64,000 nucleotides of DNA from DATARH01 sp963746885 (GTDB taxonomy: Bacteria > Pseudomonadota > Alphaproteobacteria > ATCC43930 > CGMCC-115725): contig CAVVDM010000006.1 of the NCBI GenBank assembly GCA_963746885.1, positions 124,001 to 188,000 on the forward strand. Direction: 5' to 3'. This document shows, piece after piece, positions 18,524 to 28,858 of this stretch (positions are counted from its first letter, which is position 1; each line of letters starts with the position of its first letter). Both the position numbers and the translations under genes were made by a program. The notes under the pieces were generated by a model, which was not told the DNA's origin, ran no database searches, and worked only from the letters and a program-made list of their open reading frames with translations.

Positions 18524-18659
18524 TCAGGCTGCCTTTGCAGGAGCGGCGCCGCGCACTGCGCGCCACAGGCGTTCGGGGGTCAACGGCATGGCCGTGCCCG
18601 GCCGGAAAGCGCCGGTCCTCGACGCGTCGGATCGGCTGGCCGCTGCCGAATTGTCTCAT
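18524..18659 (-). pseudogene. Relic of a molybdenum hydroxylase large subunit (CoxL/xanthine dehydrogenase type), ends only
   Basis: From ATG at 18659 the translation begins MRQFGSGQPIRRVEDRRFPAGHG, the typical N-terminus of CoxL-type molybdopterin-binding subunits (xGQPxRRxEDxRFLTGxGxYxDD). After only about 25 codons, and in another frame, comes MPLTPERLWRAVRGAAPAKAA and a stop at 18524, which resembles the common C-terminal tail ('PxTPERVWRAI') of the same family. More than 700 internal residues are missing. The remains therefore look like the two ends of one gene joined by a large internal deletion. Assignment rests on short motifs only. Confidence 0.55.
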
Positions 18660-18796
18660 CACCGCCTCCGCGGTCGGCTACAAGCTGAAGATAAGGCGCA
18701 GAAAGCGGGGCGTCCATGTGCGGGGCAACGCGTCGCCATCGGGAGTAAATCCCAGGCTCATCCCGTTATCGGCTGCCATGACACGTTGGGAGAGTG

Positions 18797-19300
18797 ATGA
18801 TGAAGTTTTGGTTGGGAGGAATTGCCGCGGCGCTGCTCGCGACAATCGGCTGGCTGCAGCCGGCCGCTGCGCAGGGCATACCGCGAGGCTCATATCTGAA
18901 TAGCTGCAGCTATGCCAGCATATGGGGTGCGAACACGCTGGTCGCGACCTGCCGCTCGCGCGGCGGCCGGTCGGTGCGCACCGCGCTCGGCGGGGTTTAC
19001 CGCTGCGTCGGCGACATCGGCAACAACAACGGCATCCTGCAATGCACGCTGCCGGGCGGCCGGATCGCGCGCGGCTACGTGGTGGGCGAGCCCGGCCCGC
19101 CGGCCTACGCCCCGCCGCCGGCATATGCTCCGCCGCCGGCTCCCGGATACGGCGAGGAATGGCGGGAGCGCTGCCGCGAGCTGCATCATCGCGCCGAGGA
19201 GCTGCGCCAACGCCGCGACCGGACCTGGGACCCAGAGCAACGCGAGCGCATCGAACACCGGCTGCATGAGGTGCGCGAGCAGATGCGGGGCTGCCGCTAG
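18797..19300 (+). CDS. Secreted CVNH (cyanovirin-N homology) domain protein
   Basis: 167 residues. Signal peptide (FWLGGIAAALLATIGWLQPAAAQ, cleavage after about residue 26), then a single CVNH-like domain: GSYLNSCSYASIWGANTLVATCRSRGGR...CVGDIGNNNGILQC, with the paired cysteines and the 'L-A-x-C' strand typical of the family. A Pro/Tyr-rich linker (YAPPPAYAPPPAPGYG) and a basic/acidic helical C-terminus (WRERCRELHHRAEELRQRRD) follow. CVNH domains bind mannose oligosaccharides in some members; lectin activity here is untested. GGGAGAG precedes the ATG. Confidence 0.75.
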   Translation: MMKFWLGGIAAALLATIGWLQPAAAQGIPRGSYLNSCSYASIWGANTLVATCRSRGGRSVRTALGGVYRCVGDIGNNNGILQCTLPGGRIARGYVVGEPGPPAYAPPPAYAPPPAPGYGEEWRERCRELHHRAEELRQRRDRTWDPEQRERIEHRLHEVREQMRGCR

Positions 19301-19393
19301 CCAAGGGTGGCACGGGATGGCGCGACTGTTGACTTGGCCGCGCTTCCCGTGCACCGATCGCCGCGCAATCCCCGTGCGCCAGGGAGGGACATC

Positions 19394-19942
19394 ATGGCAT
19401 CACCAAAGAAGTTGTCGCATCTCGTATTGCAGACCAACCGCCGCGCCGAGATGATCGAGTGGTACTGCACCGTGCTCGGGGCGCAGGTGCTGCATCAGAA
19501 CAAGTTCATCGCGTTCATCAGCTACGACGACGAGCATCACCGGGTCGCCTTCATCGACCCCGGGCCGCTCGCCGACAAGGCCCCGAGCGAGGGCAAGACC
19601 GCACGCGCCGGCGGCGAAGTCGGCCTGCATCACGTCGCCTTCACGATGGGCTCCTTGGACGAGCTGATCGACCAGTACCAGCACCTGCGGGAGCTCGGCA
19701 TCCGGCCGCATCGCTGCGTCAATCACGGCGTCACGACATCGATGTATTACTACGACCCCGACCGCAACCAGGTCGAGTTGCTGGTCGACAATTTCGCGAC
19801 GGCGGAAGAGGGCCAGAACTACATGCGCGGCCGCTCGGACAGTGACAAGAACCCGGTCGGGATCGATTTCGACCCGGAAGACATGGTCAGGCGCGTCCAG
19901 GCCGGGCTCAAGCTCGAGGAGCTGCAGACCATCAACGCCTAG
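19394..19942 (+). CDS. VOC-family (glyoxalase/extradiol dioxygenase-like) protein
   Basis: 182 residues with paired beta-alpha-beta modules: LSHLVLQTNRRAEMIEWYCTVLGAQVLHQNKFIAFISYDDEHHRVAFID and VGLHHVAFTMGSLDELIDQYQHLRELGIRPHRCVNHGVTTSMYYYDPDRNQVELLVDNF. Metal-ligand positions His (LSHLVL, LHHVAF) and Glu (QVELLVD) are present. Similar proteins are annotated as biphenyl-2,3-diol 1,2-dioxygenase-like, but ring-cleavage activity is not implied. AGGGAGG precedes the ATG at 19394. It converges on the ABC operon. Confidence 0.85.
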   Translation: MASPKKLSHLVLQTNRRAEMIEWYCTVLGAQVLHQNKFIAFISYDDEHHRVAFIDPGPLADKAPSEGKTARAGGEVGLHHVAFTMGSLDELIDQYQHLRELGIRPHRCVNHGVTTSMYYYDPDRNQVELLVDNFATAEEGQNYMRGRSDSDKNPVGIDFDPEDMVRRVQAGLKLEELQTINA

Positions 19943-20000
19943 GCTCCCGAGCAAAGCGCCCCCTCCCGCCGCGTGCCGCGCGGGAGAGGGCTGTGCGCCG

Positions 20001-21020
<1,020 letters not shown>

Positions 21021-21028
<8 letters not shown>

Positions 21029-22102
21029 ACAGCCTCTCCGAATGCCAGCAGGCCGCCCAGTGCCCGGGCCGCTTCTGCTCGTAGGGCGGATAGAAGGAAC
21101 GGCAGCGCTCGTCGGCGAACGGGCAGCGCGGTGCGAACGAGCAGCCCGGGCGGCAGGTTGGTCAGAGCCGGCACGACGCCCGGGATCTCCTTCAGCCTGC
21201 CGTCGGACGTGCCGGCCACATCACCGCCGATCACCGCGAGGTGCGGGATCGAGGCAAGCAGGCCGTGCGTATAGGGATGCAACGGCGCGCCGAACAATTC
21301 CTCGACCTCAGCCTCCTCGACCTTCTTGCCGGCATACATGACGATGACGCGCTGCGCCGTCTCGGCGACCACCGCGAGATCATGGGTAATCAGCACGACC
21401 GCGGTGCCCAGCTTCTTCTGCAGATCGAGGATCAGGTCGAGGATCTGCGCCTGGATCGTCACGTCGAGGGCGGTTGTCGGCTCGTCGGCGATCAGCACGC
21501 GCGGATTGCAGGATAGCGCCATCGCGATCATCGCGCGCTGCCGCATGCCGCCCGACAGTTGGTGCGGGTATTCCTTGGCGCGCTGCGCCGCCTCGGGAAT
21601 CCGCACCAGGCGCAGCATGTCGATGGCCTTTTCGAGCGCCGCCGATTTCGCCTAGATCCTGATGCAGCCGGATGGTCTCGCTGATCTGGGCGCCGATCGT
21701 CATGACCGGGTTGAGCGAGGTCATCGGCTCCTGAAAGATCATCGAGATCTCGTTGCCGCGGATGTCGCGCATCGCGGCTTCGTCGAGCGCCAGCAGGTCC
21801 TTGTCGTCGAGCTTGATCGAGCCGGCGACGATGCGGCCGGGCGGGCTCGGCACCAGGCGCAGCAGCGACAGCGCCGTCATCGTCTTGCCGCAGCCGGACT
21901 CGCCGACGATCGCCAACGTCTCGGCCCGCCGCACCGCGAACGACACGTCGTCGACGGCTTTGACGACGCCGAGACGGGTGAACAGGTAGGTCTGCAGACC
22001 TTCGACCTCGAGCACCGTCTCGGCATTGTGGCCGGGTCGGGTCAACGGGGCGTACCCTGGCTGAGTGTTGTTAGGCGGCCTGGCTTCGGTCGTCGTCGTC
22101 AC
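21021..22102 (-). CDS. Peptide/nickel-type ABC transporter ATPase (DppD/OppD-like), two frameshifts
   Basis: About 360 residues. Walker A AIVGESGCGKTMTALSLL, Q-loop SMIFQEPMTSLNPVMTIG, signature HQLSGGMRQRAMIAMALSCNPRVLIADEPTTALDVTIQAQ, H-loop LITHDLAVVAE and the C-terminal domain ending CSFAPRCPFADERCRSFYPPYEQ...WHSERLYG. An extra base near 21640 separates the Walker A half from the signature half; another near 21152 precedes the cysteine motif. Paired with the downstream ATPase it would energise import through the two permeases upstream in the same operon. Confidence 0.88.
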
Positions 22103-22130
22103 GGGATCGGCCTCCGAAATATGCGTCTGT

Positions 22131-23023
22131 TCAGCTGCGCTGACGCGGGTCGAGCAGGTCGCGCAGCGCGTCGCCGAGCAGATTGGTGCCGAACACGACG
22201 AAGCTGATCGCGGCGCCCGGGAAGATCACCAGCCACGGCGCGGTGCGCACATACTCGGCAGCCGATTCCGACAGCATGCGGCCCCACGACGGGTGCGGCT
22301 CGGGAACGCCGAGGCCGAGGAACGAGAGCGAGGCTTCGATCAGGATCACCGAGCCGATCTGGGCGGTCGCCAGCACGATCAGCGGCGCCATCGTGTTCGG
22401 CAAGATGTGGCGGATCGCGATGCGCCGCTCCGACATGCCGATCGCCTTGGCGGCCTCGACGAAGGGCTGCTCGCGCAGGCTCAGCGTATTGGCGCGGATG
22501 ACGCGGGCGACATAGGGAACCAACGGGATTGCGATCGCCAGTATCGTGTTGTGCAGCGAGGGGCCGAGCGCCGCCGCCATGATGATCGCCATGACGAGGA
22601 GCGGCAGCGACTGCATCATCTCGAGGAGCGCTGGGTGACCAGGTCGAACCAGCCGAGCAGATAGCCCGACAGCAGCCCGAGCGTGACCCCGATCGAGCAG
22701 CCGAGCAGCATCGAGCCGGAAGCCACCGCCAGCGAGATGCGCGCGCCGTAGATGATGCGGCTGTACATGTCGCGGCCCATGAAATCGCAGCCGAGCCAAT
22801 GCTGAAGGCTCGGCCGCGCCAGCGAGGCGGCGGCGTTGGTCGACAGCGGATCGTAGAGCGTGATGTAGGGCGCGAAGGCCGCGGCAAACAGGAACATCGC
22901 CATGATCACCCCGCCGGCCGCGCCGAGCGGATAGCGCCGCACAAAGAACCGGACCGCGCCCCACCGGCTGTTGACATGGGCGCCCGCCGCGTTCAGTTCG
23001 GCCTGGAAGTCGATCGTGCTCAC
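22131..23023 (-). CDS. Peptide-type ABC transporter permease (DppC/OppC-like), one frameshift
   Basis: About 297 residues, inner-membrane permease of the BPD_transp_1 family. The first part MSTIDFQAELNAAGAHVNSRW...CDFMGRDMYSRIIYGARISLAVA has the DppC signature 'GTDxxGRDxxSRxxYGARxSL'. The EAA loop in the second part (FVEAAKAIGMSERRIAIRHILPNTMAPLIV) contacts the ATPase. One indel near 22625 joins GWFDLVTQR to LLEMMQSLPLLVMAI. It ends GDALRDLLDPRQRS, as usual for the family. Confidence 0.9.
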
Positions 23024-23077
23024 GGTTCTGCTCCGCGATCGTGGGACATCGCCCGGGGTCTGGTCGCCATAAGGAGC

Positions 23078-24052
23078 CTAGTCGCCATACTTGATGCGCG
23101 GATCGAGCGCCGCGTACAGCATGTCGACGATGAAATTGATCGACACGACGACGATCGCGATGAACATCACGAGGTTCTGCACCATCGGATAGTCGCGCCA
23201 GCGCACCGCCTCGACCAGAAACCGCGCGACGCCGGGAATGTTGAACACGGTCTCGGTGACGATCAGCCCGCCCAGCAGGAAGGCCGCCTCGATGCCGATC
23301 ACCGTGACCACCGGCAGCATCGCGTTCTTCAACGCGTGGTAGTAGTTGATGACGAGCTCGGGAGCGCCTTTCGAGCGGGCGGTGCGGATGTAGTCCTGGC
23401 GCAGCACCTCGAGCATCGACGAGCGGGTCAGCCGCATCAGCAATGCCGAGCTGCGAAAGCCGACCGCAGCCGCCGGGACGCTGTACATCAACAGGCCCTG
23501 CCAGAAGCCGCTTGGCTGGTCGCTATAGATCGGGATCGTGCCGAACCACGCGACGAACGCCATCAGGATGAGGAGGCCCAGCCAGAATGCCGGCATCGAC
23601 AACCCGGACAGGCTGATGATCCGCAACACATAGTCGAGCTTGGTATTCTGCTTGACCGCGCTGATCACGCCGAGCGGCACCCCGATCAATACCGAGAAGG
23701 TCAGCGCCAGCCCGGCAAGCCGCGCGGTGATCGGGATGCGCGGCGCGATCTCCTCCAGCGCCGGCCGCTCGGTCTGGTAGGAATAGCCGAGATCGCCGTG
23801 CAGCAATCCGCCGATCCATTTGGCGTATTGCACCGGGAGCGGCTTGTCGAGCCCGAGATCCTTCTCGATGCGCGCCTTGTCGGCCGGATCGACGAAGCCG
23901 CCAGCGTCGAACAGGATGTCGGCGATGTTGCCGGGGGTCAGCCGCAACAGCACGAAGATGATCACCGAGATGCCGAACAGCGTGATCAGCATCAGGCCAA
24001 AACGCCGCACGAGATAGGCGCCCAAGTGCTTCCTCCCGCTCCCGACCGGCAT
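23078..24052 (-). CDS. Peptide-type ABC transporter permease (DppB/OppB-like)
   Basis: 324 residues, intact. N-terminal membrane segment YLVRRFGLMLITLFGISVIIFVLLRLTPG is the DppB signature, and the EAA loop is DYIRTARSKGAPELVINYYHALKNAMLPVVTVIG. It ends VDMLYAALDPRIKYGD. Pairs with the DppC-like permease downstream; the gap is 54 bases. Confidence 0.93.
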   Translation of the reverse strand: MPVGSGRKHLGAYLVRRFGLMLITLFGISVIIFVLLRLTPGNIADILFDAGGFVDPADKARIEKDLGLDKPLPVQYAKWIGGLLHGDLGYSYQTERPALEEIAPRIPITARLAGLALTFSVLIGVPLGVISAVKQNTKLDYVLRIISLSGLSMPAFWLGLLILMAFVAWFGTIPIYSDQPSGFWQGLLMYSVPAAAVGFRSSALLMRLTRSSMLEVLRQDYIRTARSKGAPELVINYYHALKNAMLPVVTVIGIEAAFLLGGLIVTETVFNIPGVARFLVEAVRWRDYPMVQNLVMFIAIVVVSINFIVDMLYAALDPRIKYGD

Positions 24053-24240
24053 CTTTCATGCGCCGGTCGTCACGCGCCAGATTGTCGCATCCGTCAGCCC
24101 TTGTAGAGGCTGTTTGTCGCCAACACGAGTCCCATAAAGGTGAGGTCGCGCCGCCGCCGGCAATTCCCGGCACGGCGCACCGATTGCGCCGTGCAAACAC
24201 CCAACCGCACGTCGATCGAGCTTGGAACTCGATTGCGCTT

Positions 24241-25836
24241 TTATTTATCGAGCCACACGTCCTCCATGCGCCAGCCGTTGTAGATGCTGTTGGTCATCAA
24301 CGTCAGCCCCTTGACATAGGGCTGGTAGCAGGTGGCGCCGGCCGGGTAGTAGACCACCGGGCGGACCCCCTCCTCGGCGAGAACATGCTCGATCTTCCAC
24401 ACGATCTCTTTGCGCTTCGCCGGGTCGGGCTCCACGGATTGCTGGTTCACCAGCTTGTCGACTGCGGGATTACAGTATCCGCCATAGTTGCGCAGCGCGC
24501 CGCAGACGTAATTCTCAAAGAACATCTGGTCCGGATCGTCGACCCCGGCCTCGATCGGCACCGCGCCGACGGTGTAGTCCTTACGGGCCATCTTGCCGTA
24601 CCAGAGCGCCGTATCGACGAGGTCGAGTTCGGCGTCGATATAGATTTCCTTCAGCTGCGAGATCATCAGCACCGCCGGATCCCGCCAAGCCGGGAAGTTG
24701 CGCGTCGAGAGCTTGACGGTGAGGCGCTTGTTCGGCCCGTAGCCGAGCTTTTCCATGATCTTGCGCGCTTCGGCGCGGTTCTTTTCGATGTCGGGACCGT
24801 AGCCGGGAAGGGTTTGCAGCACCTCCGGCGGCATGCCCCAGGCGCCGTCGGGCGGCGGCATCATGTTGCCGCCGATGCCCCCCTCCCCTTCGTTGAGAAT
24901 CTTGAGGAAGGCTTTGCGGTCGAAAGCGAGGCTCATCGCCCGGCGCAGTTCGGCGTTGTCGAACGGCGGCTTGTGCGGGTTGATCAGCAACGTGCGCGGC
25001 ACATTGGCGGTGCGGATTACGCAGATCGCTTTCGGCGCCTGCGACTTGAAATCCTTCAAGGTCGGGATCGTCACGCTCAACGGGATCGCGTCAAACCGCC
25101 CGGCGAAGAAGGCGAGGTTACGCGGACCGGCCTCGCGCATGATCGTGTATTCGATACCGTCGAGGTAGGGCCGGCCGGGTTTCCAATAATCTGGATTGCG
25201 CGTGACCGTGATGCGCTCGTTGGGCTTGAATGCGACGAACTTGAATGGCCCGGTGCCGATCGGGTGCTGGCGCATCTCGCGCGCCGGGACGTGGCAGGGA
25301 TAGATCGGCGACCAGCCCGAAGCGAGCAGCGCCAGCAGCGCCGGCTGCGGCTGCTTGAGGTGGAAGGTGACCTCGTAGTCACCCCGAATCGTCACTGCTT
25401 GGACATTTGCATACCAGCTCTTGCGCGGGTTGACGCGCAGCTTGTCGCTGCCCGTGCCCATCAAAAGGTCCCAGGTGCACTTGACGTCCGCCGCGGTAAA
25501 CGGCTTGCCGTCGTGCCATTTGACGCCCTGGTGCAGCGGAAAGGTCAGTTCCTTGCCGTCCTCGCTAAAGCGCCACTCGGTGGCGAGGTCGGGAACGATC
25601 GATTGCATGCTGTTCTGCGCCACGTCTTGCTTGTACATGACGAGGTTGTTGAAGACGCCCATCATCGGCTGCAAGGTGGCGCGCGTCGATTCCTCGAGGA
25701 TCGACATGCTGGCCGGGCTATCAAAATGGGTGAGACGCAGCACGCCGCCGCGCTTTTGCGCCATCACGCCACCGCAGAATATCAGCGCGACAAGCAGCAC
25801 GCTGGCCGCGACGGACCATCGAAGAGGTCGCTTCAT
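24241..25836 (-). CDS. Peptide-type ABC transporter substrate-binding protein (SBP_bac_5)
   Basis: About 531 residues; first gene of the five-gene importer operon (binding protein, two permeases, two ATPases). Signal peptide RWSVAASVLLVALIFCGGVMAQ. Family motifs: VPDLATEWRFSEDGKELTFPLHQGVKWHDGKPFTAADVKCTWDL, GTGPFKFVAFKPNERITVTRNPDYW and FDNAELRRAMSLAFDRKAFLK. It binds peptides or other small organic ligands; the specificity cannot be read. The start at 25836 (MKRPLRWSV) has AGGGAG upstream; the 190 bases to the divergent quinone reductase should hold both promoters. Confidence 0.93.
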   Translation of the reverse strand: MKRPLRWSVAASVLLVALIFCGGVMAQKRGGVLRLTHFDSPASMSILEESTRATLQPMMGVFNNLVMYKQDVAQNSMQSIVPDLATEWRFSEDGKELTFPLHQGVKWHDGKPFTAADVKCTWDLLMGTGSDKLRVNPRKSWYANVQAVTIRGDYEVTFHLKQPQPALLALLASGWSPIYPCHVPAREMRQHPIGTGPFKFVAFKPNERITVTRNPDYWKPGRPYLDGIEYTIMREAGPRNLAFFAGRFDAIPLSVTIPTLKDFKSQAPKAICVIRTANVPRTLLINPHKPPFDNAELRRAMSLAFDRKAFLKILNEGEGGIGGNMMPPPDGAWGMPPEVLQTLPGYGPDIEKNRAEARKIMEKLGYGPNKRLTVKLSTRNFPAWRDPAVLMISQLKEIYIDAELDLVDTALWYGKMARKDYTVGAVPIEAGVDDPDQMFFENYVCGALRNYGGYCNPAVDKLVNQQSVEPDPAKRKEIVWKIEHVLAEEGVRPVVYYPAGATCYQPYVKGLTLMTNSIYNGWRMEDVWLDK

Positions 25837-26026
25837 ACGTTTTCTCCCTGCCGGCGCGTTGGATCCGCCGGGGCGAACGCTAGCTGTGCCGGCGCCCCCT
25901 GTCGCCAACCCTTTGGGCGGGGGTGCCTACATCGAGCAGGGTAGCAGGCGCCGAGAGCGAGAGGCAGCTTCAGTCGCCGCGCGGTTCCGCTATGGTGTGC
26001 GGGGCTGACTTGCGGAGGATCACGGA

Positions 26027-27004
26027 ATGAGGGCAGTCCGCTGCCATGAATGGGGCGCGCCGGCGATCTTGCGGCTTGAGGAAGCCGCCAGCCCGGCGCT
26101 GCGGCCCCACGAGGCGCGCATCCGCGTCCGCGCCGCCGGGATCAACTTCGCCGACACGCTGATGGTCGCCGGCAAATACCAGGTCAAGCCGCCATTCCCG
26201 TTCACCCCCGGCCTCGAAGCCGCCGGCGAGGTGATCGAATTGGGCGCGGCGGTGCGCCATCTTGCTACTGGCCAGCGCGTGCTGGCGGTCTTGCGCAACG
26301 GCGGCGGCTACGCCGAAGAGATCGCCCTTAACGCCGACGCGGTCGTACCGATCCCCGATGCGATGGATTTCATCACCGCCGCCGCCTTCCCGGTCGCTTA
26401 CGGCACCTCGCATTTCGCGCTGACCCATCGCGGCCATCTGAAGGCGGGAGAGACCTTGCTGGTGCTCGGCGCCGCCGGCGGGGTCGGGCTGACCGCGGTC
26501 GAGATCGGCAAGCAACTGGGTGCCCGGGTCATCGCCGCGGCCGGCAGCCCCGAGAAGCTCGCGGTCGCGCAAGCGCACGGTGCCGACGCGCTGATCGACT
26601 ACCGGGAGGAAAGCATCCGCGACCGGGTGCGCGAGCTGACCGGCGGGCTCGGCGCCGACGTGGTGTACGATCCGGTCGGCGGCGACGCGTTCGACCAGGC
26701 CCTGCGCGCGGTCAACTGGGAGGCGCGCATGCTGATTATCGGCTTTGCCGCCGGGCGTATCCAGTCGGTGCCAGCCAATTTGATCCTGGTCAAGAACATC
26801 TCGGTGATCGGCGTCGTGTGGGGTGCGCAGGCCGAACGCGACCCGGTGCTGATCAGCCGCAACCTCGCCGAACTCCTGCGCTGGTGGGAGGCGGGGCGGC
26901 TGAAGCCGGTGGTCGGGCGCACCTTCCCGCTGGCCGAGGCCGGCGCCGCGCTGGAGGCGCTGCTGTCGCGCCGCTACGCCGGCAGGATCGTGCTCGAGGT
27001 GTGA
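26027..27004 (+). CDS. Zinc-less NADPH:quinone oxidoreductase (MDR family)
   Basis: 325 residues of the medium-chain dehydrogenase/reductase superfamily, QOR branch. GroES-like N-terminal domain (INFADTLMVAGKYQVKPPFPFTPGLEAAGEVIELG) lacks the structural zinc cysteines; the Rossmann motif is VLGAAGGVGLTAVEIGKQLGARVIAAAGS, followed by GADVVYDPVGGDAF. It would reduce quinones or enones with NADPH. Complete and alone on this strand. Confidence 0.92.
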   Translation: MRAVRCHEWGAPAILRLEEAASPALRPHEARIRVRAAGINFADTLMVAGKYQVKPPFPFTPGLEAAGEVIELGAAVRHLATGQRVLAVLRNGGGYAEEIALNADAVVPIPDAMDFITAAAFPVAYGTSHFALTHRGHLKAGETLLVLGAAGGVGLTAVEIGKQLGARVIAAAGSPEKLAVAQAHGADALIDYREESIRDRVRELTGGLGADVVYDPVGGDAFDQALRAVNWEARMLIIGFAAGRIQSVPANLILVKNISVIGVVWGAQAERDPVLISRNLAELLRWWEAGRLKPVVGRTFPLAEAGAALEALLSRRYAGRIVLEV

Positions 27005-27043
27005 TCGGCGATGGCCGGCGCCCGCCGCTGCGGGACGACGGCT

Positions 27044-28312
27044 TCAGACGAGGCTTTCGCCAGCGCGCATCAATTCGTTGCGGAAGGCGGGGTCGGCGAT
27101 TGCGATCAGCGCCCGGGCGCGCTCGGCGAGGCTGCGGCCGCGCAGTTCGGCGATGCCGTGCTCGGTGACGACACAATCGGCTTCGGCGCGCGGCGTCGTG
27201 ACGATGCCGTCGGCGAGCCGGGCGACGATACGCGAATGGCGCCGGTCGCGGCTGGTCGACGGCAGCGCGATGACCGAGCGCCCCTCGGACGCCCGGTTGG
27301 CGGCGCGCACGAAATCCATCTGGCCGCCGACCAGGCCGATATGGCGTCCCCGCGCGGTCTCGGCGTTGACCTGGCCGGTCAAGTCGACCTCGAGCGCCGA
27401 GTTGATCGCGATGAAGCGGCGGAAATTGCCCAGCACCAGCGCGTCATGGGTATAGCGCGGCGAGCGAATCTCGATCAGCGGGTTACGGTCGGCATAGGCG
27501 TAGAGCCGCCGCGTCCCCATCAGCATCAGCGTTACGGTGAGGCCGGCGTCGATCTCCTTGTGGCGGTTGTCGACGATGCCGGCCTGCATCAGCGCGACGA
27601 CGCCGTCGCCGATCGCGCCGGAATGGATGCCGAGCCCACGCTTGCCACCGAATGCCCGCGTCACCGCCTCGGGGATGAGGCCGATGCCGAGCTCGATCGT
27701 GGCCCGGTCGGGGACGAGACGCGCGACATGGAGGGCGATCGCCTGCTCGACCGGCCCGATCGTCCGCGCCGGCAGTTCGAGCACCGGATGTGACGCCGGA
27801 ACCAGGATGTCGATCGCGCCGGCCTCGATCAGCGTGTCGCCGAGGGTCCACGGCAATTCGGGGTTGACCTGGGCGACGACCAGCCGCGCCCCCGCCATCA
27901 TTTCGCGCAGGCATTCAAGGCCGAGCCCGGCGTTGTAATTACCGGCATCGTCGGGGCCGGCGACCTGCAGCAACACGATGTCGATGCGCGGCCGGCCGGC
28001 GGCGATCAGATCGCACAAGGCAGAGACGTTGGCCGGGATCACGTCGCCGGCGCCACCGGCGAAGAAGCGCCGCCCCGCACCGCCGCCGCCGGTCGCGCTG
28101 ACCGTCACATTGGCGTGTCCGGCGGCAAACTCTCCCGCGAATGTCATCGCGAAGAACACGCCGAACGGCGGGCAGCGCGGCGCCTGGGCATCGAGGCGAC
28201 GGGTCAGCCATACCGGCTCGGCGGTCGCCTGCGCCCAGCCAACCGTGTCGCCCTCGCCGATCAGCGTGGCGAAATCGAGGTCGTGCGGCGCGACCGTGCG
28301 CGGCGTCTTCAT
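27044..28312 (-). CDS. Acetyl-CoA hydrolase/4-hydroxybutyrate CoA-transferase family protein
   Basis: 422 residues of the family I-like CoA-transferases (acetyl-CoA hydrolase/transferase). The catalytic Glu is visible in FIAINSALEVDLTGQVNAE, and the C-terminal domain contains GLVGGQMDFVRAANRASEGRSVIALPSTS and VVTEHGIAELRGRSLAERARALIAIA, both standard. It would move CoA between acyl groups; the substrate pair is unknown. It starts three bases after the stop of the chromate-transporter half upstream, so the three genes form one operon. Confidence 0.92.
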   Translation of the reverse strand: MKTPRTVAPHDLDFATLIGEGDTVGWAQATAEPVWLTRRLDAQAPRCPPFGVFFAMTFAGEFAAGHANVTVSATGGGGAGRRFFAGGAGDVIPANVSALCDLIAAGRPRIDIVLLQVAGPDDAGNYNAGLGLECLREMMAGARLVVAQVNPELPWTLGDTLIEAGAIDILVPASHPVLELPARTIGPVEQAIALHVARLVPDRATIELGIGLIPEAVTRAFGGKRGLGIHSGAIGDGVVALMQAGIVDNRHKEIDAGLTVTLMLMGTRRLYAYADRNPLIEIRSPRYTHDALVLGNFRRFIAINSALEVDLTGQVNAETARGRHIGLVGGQMDFVRAANRASEGRSVIALPSTSRDRRHSRIVARLADGIVTTPRAEADCVVTEHGIAELRGRSLAERARALIAIADPAFRNELMRAGESLV

Positions 28313-28315
28313 GCG

Positions 28316-28858
28316 CTACGCCGCCGCCACGATCCCGAACAGCCCGGCACCGGCGAGCAGCAACGGCACCGGGTGCAGCTTGGGCCAGCGCATCAGCACC
28401 GCGGTCGTGACGCTGGCCGCCAGCCACACCGGCCATCCCGCCGGCGAGGCACGCAACACGGCAACCCCGCCCGACAGGAACAGCCCGGCTGCGACCGGCG
28501 CGATGCCGCGCTCGATTGCGGTGTGCCAGGGCGAGCCGCGCCAGCGGCCCCACATCCGCGAGGCGGCGTAGATCAACAGCGCGCTCGGGGCATAGAGCGC
28601 GATCGTCGCGACCAGCGCGCCGGCCAGTCCGGCGACCTTCCAGCCGATCAGCGCCGCGAGCATCGAGCCCGGCCCCGGCGTCGCCCGCGACAGCGCGAAC
28701 AGATCGGCGAATTCGCGCGAACTCGTCCAGTGATGCACGGCGATCGATTGCTGCGCGATGTCGGCAAGGATCGCGTTGCTGCCGCCGAACGACAACAGCG
28801 ACAAGGGCGCAAAGACGACGCCCAGCGCGAGGAGCGGATCGCCGAGACTGTCGCGCAT
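28316..28858 (-). CDS. Chromate transporter half-protein (ChrA C-terminal type)
   Basis: 180 residues, about six membrane segments, CHR domain: FAPLSLLSFGGSNAILADIAQQSIAVHHW, EFADLFALSRATPGPGSMLAALIGW. The 'SFGGxNA...LSxxTPGPxxxxxxxxG' pattern is the chromate ion transporter motif. Many bacteria encode the two CHR domains of ChrA as separate short proteins that work as a pair. The ATG follows the TAG stop of the first half with no spacer (TAGATG), pointing to coupled translation. Confidence 0.9.
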   Translation of the reverse strand: MRDSLGDPLLALGVVFAPLSLLSFGGSNAILADIAQQSIAVHHWTSSREFADLFALSRATPGPGSMLAALIGWKVAGLAGALVATIALYAPSALLIYAASRMWGRWRGSPWHTAIERGIAPVAAGLFLSGGVAVLRASPAGWPVWLAASVTTAVLMRWPKLHPVPLLLAGAGLFGIVAAA

